Origin: Palaemon carinicauda
Lineage: Eukaryota; Arthropoda; Malacostraca; Decapoda; Palaemonidae
Direction of reading: 5' to 3'
NCBI RefSeq assembly: GCF_036898095.1
Contig: NC_090739.1
Location: 61,805,853 to 61,869,852 of the forward strand
Length of the DNA: 64,000 bases
Part shown: positions 58,333 to 64,000 of the stretch, piece by piece
Layout of the letters: each line of letters opens with the position of its first letter
Numbering within the stretch: position 1 is the first letter of the stretch
Translations under genes and position numbers: made by a program
The notes under the pieces: model-generated
What the model saw: the letters and a program-made list of their open reading frames with translations, nothing else
Database searches by the model: none
Told to the model about the DNA's origin: nothing

Positions 58333-59526
58333 TTATGGGAATGTAGTGGTTGAGCCCTCACCTACTACTGCACTCGCTGCTACGAATGGTCCCAGGGTGT
58401 AGCAGTTCTCGTAAAGAGACTGGACATCTTTAAGGTAAAATGATGCGAACACTGACTTGCTTCTCCAATAGGTTGCATCCATTACACTCTGCAGAGAACG
58501 GTTCTGTTTGAAGGCCACTGAAGTAGCGACAGCTCTAACTTCATGTGTCCTTACCTTCAGCAAAGCATGGTCCTCCTCATTCAGATGAGAATGGGCTTCT
58601 CTAATCAAAAGCCTGATGTAATAAGAAACTGCGTTCTTAGACATCGGTAAAGCAGGTTTCTTAATAGAACACCATAAAGCTTCTGATTGTCCTCGTAATG
58701 GCTTTGTACGTCTTAAATAGTACTTCAGAGCTCTTACTGGGCATAGTACTCTCTCTTGTTCGTTTCCAACCAAATTGGACAGGCTTGGGATCTCGAACGA
58801 TTTGGGCCAAGGACGAGAAAGAAACTCGTTTTTAGCTAAAAAACCAAGCTGTAAGGAACATGTAGCCGTTTCAGATGTAAAACCTATGTTCCTGCTGAAG
58901 GCGTGAATCTCACTGACTCTTTTAGCTGTTGCTAAGCAAACGAGGAAAAGAGTCTTCAAAGTGAGATCTTTAAAAGAGGCTGATTGAAGAGGTTCGAACC
59001 TTGCTGACATAAGGAACCTTAAAACCACGTCTAAGTTCCAACCTGGTGTGGTTAACCGACGCTCCTTTGAGGTCTCAAAAGACTTAAGGAGGTCCTGTAG
59101 ATCCTTGTTGGTGGAAAGATCTAAGCCTCTGTGGCGGAAGACTGCTGCCAACATGCTTCTGTAACCTTTGATCGTAGGAGCTGATAGGGATCTCACATTC
59201 CTTAGATGTAAAAGGAAGTCAGCTATCTGCGTTACAGAGGTACTGGTTGAGGAAACTGAATTCGCCTTGCACCAGCTTCGAAAGACTTCCCATTTTGACT
59301 GGTAGACCTTGAGAGTGGATGTCCTCCTTGCTCTGGCAATCGCTCTGGCTGCCTCCTTCGTAAAGCCTCTAGCTCTTGAGAGTCTTTCGATAGTCTGAAG
59401 GCAGTCAGACGAAGAGCGTGGAGGCTTGGGTGTACCTTCTTTACGTGCGGCTGACGCAGAAGGTCCACTCTTAGAGGAAGAGTCCTGGGAACGTCTACAA
59501 GCCATTGCAGTACCTCGGTGAACCAT
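58333..59526 (-). CDS. DIRS tyrosine recombinase (element F)
   Basis: I start at ATG 59526-59524, near the end of the overlapping pol ORF, although the frame is open to 61239; residue numbers below count from that upstream ATG (968 aa). A core-binding helical domain (about 620-720) has AARAIARARRTSTLKVYQSK and SLSAPTIKGYRSMLAAVFRH. The catalytic domain has Arg774 (AKRVSEIHAFS), a candidate Lys803 (FLAKNEFL), His899 and Arg902 (RTHEVRAVA), Trp925 (ATYWRSKS) and the nucleophile Tyr935 (FASFYLKDV). It would integrate the circular cDNA without target duplication. It overlaps the pol ORF in another frame, as is usual in DIRS elements. Confidence 0.85.
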   Translation of the reverse strand: MVHRGTAMACRRSQDSSSKSGPSASAARKEGTPKPPRSSSDCLQTIERLSRARGFTKEAARAIARARRTSTLKVYQSKWEVFRSWCKANSVSSTSTSVTQIADFLLHLRNVRSLSAPTIKGYRSMLAAVFRHRGLDLSTNKDLQDLLKSFETSKERRLTTPGWNLDVVLRFLMSARFEPLQSASFKDLTLKTLFLVCLATAKRVSEIHAFSRNIGFTSETATCSLQLGFLAKNEFLSRPWPKSFEIPSLSNLVGNEQERVLCPVRALKYYLRRTKPLRGQSEALWCSIKKPALPMSKNAVSYYIRLLIREAHSHLNEEDHALLKVRTHEVRAVATSVAFKQNRSLQSVMDATYWRSKSVFASFYLKDVQSLYENCYTLGPFVAASAVVGEGSTTTFP

Positions 59527-61481
59527 TCTCTCGCGGGCCAGAGGGGAGCAACCAACGTCAACCGTGTCCCTTCGTGAGATGCGAACTTCTGCAGTACCTT
59601 GTTGACAATCTTGAACGGGGGGAACGCATACAGGTCTAGATGGGACCAATCCAGAAGAAAGGCATCTACGTGAACTGCTGCTGGGTCCGGAATCGGTGAG
59701 CAATAATTTGGGAGCCTCTTGGTCATCGAGGTAGCGAACTGATCTATGGTGGGCTGACCCCACAGGGCCCATAGTCTGCTGCAAACATTCTTGTGAAGGG
59801 TCCACTCTGTAGGGATGATCTGACCCTTCCGGCTGAGGCGGTCTGCCATGACATTCATGTCGCCTTGAATGAACCTCGTTACAAGCGATATCTTTCGATC
59901 TCTTGACCAGGTGAGGAGGTCCCTTGCGATCTCGAACAACTTCCTCGAATGAGTCCCTCCTTGCTTGGAGATGTACGCCAAGGCTGTAGTGTTGTCGGAG
60001 TTCACCTCCACCACCTTGCCTAGAAGGAGGGACTTGAAGCTTCTCAAGGCCAGATGAACTGCCAATAGCTCCTTGCAGTTGATGTGAAGTGCTCTTTGAT
60101 CCGGATTCCACGTGCCCGAGCATTCCCGTCCGTCCAGTGTCGCACCCCAGCCCGTGTCCGATGCGTCCGAGAAGAGAAGGTGGTCGGGGGTCTGAACAGC
60201 CAATGGAAGACCTTCTTTGAGAAGAATGCTGTTCTTCTTCCACCAAGTCAGCGCAGACTTCATCTCTTCGGATATAGGAACTGAGACCGCTTCCAGCGTC
60301 ATGTCCTTTCTCCAGTGAGCAGCTAGATGATACTGAAGGGGTCGGAGGTGGAGTCTCCCTAACGCGATGAACTGGGCCAGCGATGACAATGTCCCTGTTA
60401 GACTCATCCACTGCCTGAGTGAACATCGGTTCCTTCTCAGCATGCTCTGGATGCATTCTTGGGCTTGACTGATTCTGGGGGCCGACGGAAAAGCCCGAAA
60501 AGCTCGACTCTGAATCTCCATACCTAGATAGACTATAGTTTGGGATGGGACGAGTTGGGACTTTTCTATATTGACCAGGAGACCCAATTCCTTGATCAGA
60601 TCCATAGTCCATTTGAGATTCTCCAGACAGCGACGACTTGACGGAGCTCTTAAAAGCCAGTCGTCCAAATAGAGGGAGGCTCTGATGTCTGCCAAATGCA
60701 GGAATTTGGCAATATTCCTCATCAGTTTGGTAAACACTAGAGGTGCCGTGCTTAGGCCAAAGCACAGGGCTTGGAACTGGTAAACGACCTTTCCAAAGAC
60801 GAACCTTAGGAAAGGTTGGGAGTCTGGATGGACGGGGACGTGAAAGTACGCGTCTTTTAGGTCCAACGAGACCATCCAGTCTTCCTTCCTGACCGATGCT
60901 AGCACCGACTTCGTCGTCTCCATGGTGAACGTCTGCTTGGTGACAAAAGCATTGAGAGCACTGACGTCCAGCACCGGTCTCCACCCTCCTGTCCTCTTCG
61001 CTACTAAGAAGAGACGGTTGTAGAAGCCCGGGGATTGATGGTCCCGGACTATGACTACCGCTTCCTTTTGTAGCAAGAGAGACACCTCTTGCTGTAAAGC
61101 TAGCCTCTTGTCCTCCTCTTTGTACCTGGGAGAGAGGTTGATGGGAGTAGTTGCAAGAGGAGGCTTGCGCAAGAACGGAATCCTGTACCCCTCTCTTAGC
61201 AACTTCACAGACTGTGCGTCTGCACCCCTGTTCTCCCAAGCCTGCCAGTAGTTCTTGAGCCTGGCTCCCACTGCTGTCTGGAGAGGTAGGCAGTCAGACT
61301 CTGCCTTTTGAGGACTTGGAACCCTTCTTTTTGCCACGTTGACTGTCGGCACGGGTACCTCCTCTGCTGGAGGTTCTTCCACGAAAGGGCGGAATGAACC
61401 TAGACGCTGGTGTGTCCATCCTAGGTCTAGGCACGGAAGGTAAAGCTGAGACTTTACGTGCGGATGACGCCACCAGGTCAT
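59232..61481 (-). CDS. RT-RNase H-methyltransferase-like polyprotein (element F)
   Basis: 749 aa, fully open. RT: SLDLKDAYFHV with Asp207 (motif A), FGLSTAPLVF 241-250 (motif B), YLDDW 271-275 (motif C). RNase H: LFSDASDTGWGATL with Asp439, NCKELLAV with Glu471, VNSDNTTALAY with Asp496, VMADRLSRKG with Asp547. From about 575, PTIDQFATSMTKRLPNYC, VDAFLLDWSHLDLYAFPPFK and PLWPAREWFTEVLQWL form the Dam-like methyltransferase-type domain of DIRS pol proteins (identity by family position; activity unproven). The N-terminus overlaps the gag C-terminus. The start ATG is uncertain because the first residues overlap gag. Confidence 0.9.
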   Translation of the reverse strand: MTWWRHPHVKSQLYLPCLDLGWTHQRLGSFRPFVEEPPAEEVPVPTVNVAKRRVPSPQKAESDCLPLQTAVGARLKNYWQAWENRGADAQSVKLLREGYRIPFLRKPPLATTPINLSPRYKEEDKRLALQQEVSLLLQKEAVVIVRDHQSPGFYNRLFLVAKRTGGWRPVLDVSALNAFVTKQTFTMETTKSVLASVRKEDWMVSLDLKDAYFHVPVHPDSQPFLRFVFGKVVYQFQALCFGLSTAPLVFTKLMRNIAKFLHLADIRASLYLDDWLLRAPSSRRCLENLKWTMDLIKELGLLVNIEKSQLVPSQTIVYLGMEIQSRAFRAFPSAPRISQAQECIQSMLRRNRCSLRQWMSLTGTLSSLAQFIALGRLHLRPLQYHLAAHWRKDMTLEAVSVPISEEMKSALTWWKKNSILLKEGLPLAVQTPDHLLFSDASDTGWGATLDGRECSGTWNPDQRALHINCKELLAVHLALRSFKSLLLGKVVEVNSDNTTALAYISKQGGTHSRKLFEIARDLLTWSRDRKISLVTRFIQGDMNVMADRLSRKGQIIPTEWTLHKNVCSRLWALWGQPTIDQFATSMTKRLPNYCSPIPDPAAVHVDAFLLDWSHLDLYAFPPFKIVNKVLQKFASHEGTRLTLVAPLWPAREWFTEVLQWLVDVPRTLPLRVDLLRQPHVKKVHPSLHALRLTAFRLSKDSQELEALRRRQPERLPEQGGHPLSRSTSQNGKSFEAGARRIQFPQPVPL

Positions 61482-62187
61482 GGGTATCCTTCTGGATCAA
61501 CGAGGCAGCAATCCCCTTGATCAGCTCTTCCGGAAAGAGACACTTGGAAAGCGGAGCAAACATCAACTCCGACTTCTGACATGGTGTGATCCCCGCAGAC
61601 AAGAAGGAGCAAAGGTGATCTCGCTTCTTAAGAACTCCAGACACGTACGAAGCCGCAAGCTCGCCAGATCCATCCCAAATGGCTTTATCCATGCATGACA
61701 TGATGAGCATGGCAGTGTCCTTATCCGAAGGGGAGGTCTTTCTGCTTAACGCTCCCAAACACCAGTCTAGGAAGTTGAAGATCTCAAAAGCACGAAAAAC
61801 TCCCTTCAACAGATGGTCCATGTCCGAGAAGGTCCAACAAATCTTGGAGCGTCTCATAGCCAGCCTGCGGGGAGAGTCAACCATACTTGAGAAGTCGCCC
61901 TGGGCAGAGGCAGGAACTCCTAAGCCGGGATCTTCTCCCGTGGCATACCAGACGCTAGATTTGGAAGCAAGCTTGGTCGGTGGAAAGATGAAGGCTGTCT
62001 TACCAAGTTGCTTCTTGGACTGCAACCACTCTCCCAGTACCCTTGAAGCTCTCTTGGATGAGCGCGCGAGTACGAGTTTCGTAAAGGCAGGAGCTGCTGA
62101 CTGCATGCCTAAAGCGAACTCAAGAGGGAGGTGAGCGCGGGGTTGCAGACACAAACTGGTCCGGATACAACTCCTTAAACAGGGCAA
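61294..62187 (-). CDS. gag C-terminal segment (element F)
   Basis: 297 codons in a third frame relative to the upstream gag pieces. It contains a conserved capsid-like stretch (FALGMQSAAPAFTKLVLARS, WTFSDMDHLLKGVFRAFEIF, NFLDWCLGALSRKT, LAASYVSGVLKKRDHL) and a basic tail (RGRTSSRGGTRADSQRGKKK). The join to the middle segment lies at about 62121-62130, where the frame appears to be shifted by one base. The tail overlaps the pol ORF by about 190 bp. A structural/nucleic-acid-packaging role is inferred. Confidence 0.65.
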   Translation of the reverse strand: MPCLRSCIRTSLCLQPRAHLPLEFALGMQSAAPAFTKLVLARSSKRASRVLGEWLQSKKQLGKTAFIFPPTKLASKSSVWYATGEDPGLGVPASAQGDFSSMVDSPRRLAMRRSKICWTFSDMDHLLKGVFRAFEIFNFLDWCLGALSRKTSPSDKDTAMLIMSCMDKAIWDGSGELAASYVSGVLKKRDHLCSFLSAGITPCQKSELMFAPLSKCLFPEELIKGIAASLIQKDTHDLVASSARKVSALPSVPRPRMDTPASRFIPPFRGRTSSRGGTRADSQRGKKKGSKSSKGRV

Positions 62188-63220
62188 GGACTTTCCTAAA
62201 GTCTAAGGAGGGAGGCGTAGTCTTGGGTTCTTCTATGTCGGAGTGCGGATCGTCCAAATGCGCAGCTTCGTCGTCATCAGATACTCCTTCATCCGAATGC
62301 TGAGGAGGAAGCGGCAAAGGAGGTGAAGAAGGCTGAACGGCTGAATCCGGCAGCACGGGTGCATGCGTAGCTGCACTGGATCCAACATCATGCCGCTGAT
62401 GGTCAGTCTGAGAGCTGGCAACAACAAAAGCGGAGTGATGGTGCGTGGTGGGGACTGCCGTGGGTTGCGGAGACTGCCGCATTGCGTCAAAACACAGCAG
62501 CTTGACAGTACCTTCCCACTGCTGATGCGGTAGCTCACGCATGTCAACGGAGGGTGCCGCATGTCGGCTAACGTCAACATGCGTCTGGCAGGGTCGACTG
62601 TGCATCGGTGGTGGAGCTCTCACAGGTGGAGTGTGGGAGCAGGCAGCCGCAGTATCTGCTGAGCGCACAACCGTGGCAGGTTGTAGGTTAACAGGAGCAG
62701 TGTCAACCTTCTCAGCACGATACTCCTGCATGAAGGAAGCAAGCTGAGACTGCATAGACTGCAGCATAGACCACTTAGGGTCTACCGTGGTTGGTGCGGC
62801 AACAGACGGAGTGAATGCCTGCTGCGGAACCACCCTACCTCTCTTGGGAGGTGTGCAGTCTTCGGAAGACTGCGGCGAGTCCGAACTGACCCAGTGGCTA
62901 CACCTGAGCCGTTGGACTCGCTCGGAAGGGACCTTGCGCTTGAGAGGTCGTGAGACCTTGGTCCAACGTTTCTTCCTAGAAACTTCTTCCACAGACGAGG
63001 AATGAATGGGCTCACTCGTCTGTTTGTGGATGGGACGATCTCTGCAAGATACGTCCGCAACCACTGAGGGTACATCCGTACGCTGATCAAGGCCTGTCGA
63101 ACCCTTTGGTCCTTCGACATTGCTTCTCCCCTGGGCTTGGGAGCTTGCAAGAGGTCCCCGGACTGGGAGGACGACTGGCACGAACAGATGCACCCTCATG
63201 CTTAACACTGACACTGACAC
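62120..63220 (-). CDS. gag middle segment (element F)
   Basis: A 366-codon frame, of which the part from about 63150 on is genuine gag: GPLASSQAQGRSNVEGPKGS, SRKKRWTKVSRPLKRKV (a basic cluster), SMLQSMQSQLASFMQEYRAE (a helix, possibly coiled coil), a Pro/Gln/His-rich linker, an acidic patch (EGVSDDDEAAHLDDPHSDIE) and LDFRKVLALFKELYPDQFVS. It ends at a stop in PRSPPS that looks like a frame break, since the neighbouring frame continues into conserved sequence. Confidence 0.65.
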   Translation of the reverse strand: MSVSVLSMRVHLFVPVVLPVRGPLASSQAQGRSNVEGPKGSTGLDQRTDVPSVVADVSCRDRPIHKQTSEPIHSSSVEEVSRKKRWTKVSRPLKRKVPSERVQRLRCSHWVSSDSPQSSEDCTPPKRGRVVPQQAFTPSVAAPTTVDPKWSMLQSMQSQLASFMQEYRAEKVDTAPVNLQPATVVRSADTAAACSHTPPVRAPPPMHSRPCQTHVDVSRHAAPSVDMRELPHQQWEGTVKLLCFDAMRQSPQPTAVPTTHHHSAFVVASSQTDHQRHDVGSSAATHAPVLPDSAVQPSSPPLPLPPQHSDEGVSDDDEAAHLDDPHSDIEEPKTTPPSLDFRKVLALFKELYPDQFVSATPRSPPS

Positions 63221-63692
63221 TTTTCACCGCACTTGCACTCACAACACTTCCCACTGCACTTTTCTCTTTCAACTCTTTGACATCGGCCAAGAGTTGATTA
63301 CGGTCATTAGCTAATGACTCCACTCTGTCACCAAGAGCCTGAATGGCACGCATCATGTCCGCCATCGAGGGTTGAGCACTAGTAGCAGGGTCGGGAGTCA
63401 CCACTACAGGGGAAGGAATAGGTTGAGGGGCATGGGGAGAGGAAAAATTAAAAGAGCGAGACGAACTCCTCCTGATCCTATCCTTCTCTAGCCTACGTGC
63501 ATTCTTAAGGAATTCATTAAAATCGAATTCCGAAAGCCCAGCGCATTCCTCACATCGATCTTCCAATTGACAGGATTTACCCCTACAATTGGAACAAACG
63601 GTGTGAGGATCTATAGAGGCCTTCGGAAGACGCCTAGAACAGTCCCTAGCGCTACACTGCCTGTACTTAGGGACTTGAGAATGGTCAGACAT
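63087..63692 (-). CDS. gag N-terminal segment with Cys-rich zinc-type domain (element F)
   Basis: Starts at ATG 63692 (MSDHSQVPKYRQCSARDC). Cys13, Cys18, Cys33, Cys36, Cys41, Cys47 and Cys50 with His30 form a zinc-type cluster (DPHTVCSNCRGKSC, then EDRCEEC). A Ser/Arg stretch (RIRRSSSRSFNFSS) and a predicted coiled coil at about 110-145 (MMRAIQALGDRVESLANDRN) follow. It breaks at four C residues (63156-63159), where C and D have three; beyond that point the frame (SCKLPSPGEKQCRRTKGFD) is spurious. The zinc domain is absent from C and D. Confidence 0.7.
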   Translation of the reverse strand: MSDHSQVPKYRQCSARDCSRRLPKASIDPHTVCSNCRGKSCQLEDRCEECAGLSEFDFNEFLKNARRLEKDRIRRSSSRSFNFSSPHAPQPIPSPVVVTPDPATSAQPSMADMMRAIQALGDRVESLANDRNQLLADVKELKEKSAVGSVVSASAVKSVSVSVKHEGASVRASRPPSPGTSCKLPSPGEKQCRRTKGFDRP

Positions 63693-63894
63693 CTTGAATT
63701 AGCCAAGGGGGGAATCCAAAATCTATCAAAGTCGTCAACAATTAATCCAAAACTAATCAAAAAAGCTTGATAAGGTAATGATAATAACTCCTGTACAGCG
63801 AAAGCTAATATCTAGAGAGAATACATCACCAAAAAGCGTGAAATCAACTCCAGAAACAACAGCGTATCAAGTAGGTCTTGCCGGTGGCACGACA
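63693..63894 (-). other. 5' leader of element F
   Basis: About 200 bp between the right ITR and the gag ATG. No ORF. Promoter position is unknown; in DIRS elements the left ITR in the sense direction normally drives transcription, which would place it just to the right. Confidence 0.5.
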
Positions 63895-64000
63895 GAGGAA
63901 AAATTGGTTCTTGTTGACAAGAAGTACCTGAGTACCTACTCGACAGATGGCGCTGTTGTTGTACACCCCCACCTGTATAGCGATCGCTGGCGTATCCCGA
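63895..64000 (-). repeat. Right ITR of element F, truncated by the window
   Basis: gaggaaaaattggttcttgt to gcgatcgctggcgtatcccg is the inverted partner of 57690-57796. Roughly 50-55 bp of ITR plus the short right extension lie beyond the window. Confidence 0.9.

Larger units (their letters stand above)
57597..64000 (-). mobile_element. DIRS-type retrotransposon, element F (near-complete, cut by the window end)
   Basis: Left terminus about 57597-57636, left ITR 57637-57796, ICR 57843-57933, then in minus-strand order from the right: 5' leader, gag (61294-63692), RT-RNase H-methyltransferase-like (59232-61481) and tyrosine recombinase (58333-59526). The right ITR starts at 63895 and is cut off by the window. 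The pol and YR frames are open with catalytic residues present, and gag has two apparent single-base frame breaks. This is the autonomous-type relative of C and D, recent by its intact state. Confidence 0.9.

Noticed and set aside
59527..61239. N-terminal 570 residues of the 968-codon frame as a new protein
   Set aside because: It has no recognisable domain and lies entirely in an alternative frame of pol, so I annotate only the YR part as CDS and list the open overlap as a finding.
57597..64000. LTR retrotransposon or retrovirus-like provirus
   Set aside because: Ends are inverted rather than direct repeats, there is an ICR, no protease or DDE integrase, and a tyrosine recombinase follows RNase H. 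These are DIRS features.

Overview
This is eukaryotic, gene-poor, repeat-packed DNA. I think it comes from a decapod crustacean. That is an inference from long dinucleotide microsatellites ((CT)n, (GA)n, (TA)n, (GT)n), AT-rich spacers, tRNA-derived SINEs, many dead LINEs, several repeat families I associate with shrimp and crab DNA, and abundant DIRS-type (tyrosine-recombinase) retrotransposons, which are known to be common in decapods. No bacterial operon structure, CRISPR array or complete ordinary gene is present.

The dominant content is six DIRS-type elements or remnants, all on the minus strand. Element A (about 0.8-2.5 kb, perhaps to 4.2 kb) is a decayed RT/RNase H remnant. Element B (20.2-26.5 kb) is a second family with inverted terminal repeats (ITRs), an internal complementary region (ICR), a dead recombinase and large gag-region minisatellites. 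Elements C (31.95-38.64 kb) and D (40.62-47.35 kb) are near-identical, non-autonomous members of a third family. Element E (50.5-55.8 kb) is a decayed member of a further family. Element F (57.6 kb to beyond the window) is the best preserved: gag with two frame breaks, an open RT-RNase H-methyltransferase-like ORF, and an open tyrosine recombinase with all recognisable catalytic residues. F is the autonomous-type relative of C and D.

In C, D and F the ends are clear. A perfect or near-perfect ITR of about 158 bp is extended by different short sequences at the two ends. An ICR of about 91 bp inside the left end is the reverse complement of both ends joined together, as expected for DIRS replication through a circle.

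Host coding sequence is limited. Two minus-strand exons (8330-8009 and 5588-5467) join in phase and encode the N-terminus of an SLC38-type amino-acid transporter. One minus-strand terminal exon (28810-28604) encodes a charged coiled-coil C-terminus of a protein I do not recognise.

The region between 9.6 and 19.6 kb is a graveyard of non-LTR retrotransposons: an RTE-like fragment, a second plus-strand LINE with endonuclease and RT pieces, and two copies of a minus-strand LINE with a YADD motif. Further 3'-end copies of an (AAT)n-tailed family lie at 14.0, 31.0-31.7, 51.4-51.7 and 56.7-57.3 kb. SINEs lie at 3.3, 15.0 and 22.2-22.5 kb.

The most interesting material is in the DIRS elements: compensatory changes between ICR and ends in different copies; two copies sharing the same inactivating lesions yet inserted at different sites (evidence for mobilisation in trans); a different minisatellite expanded in the gag/pol interval of each family; and a very long second open frame across RT in F.
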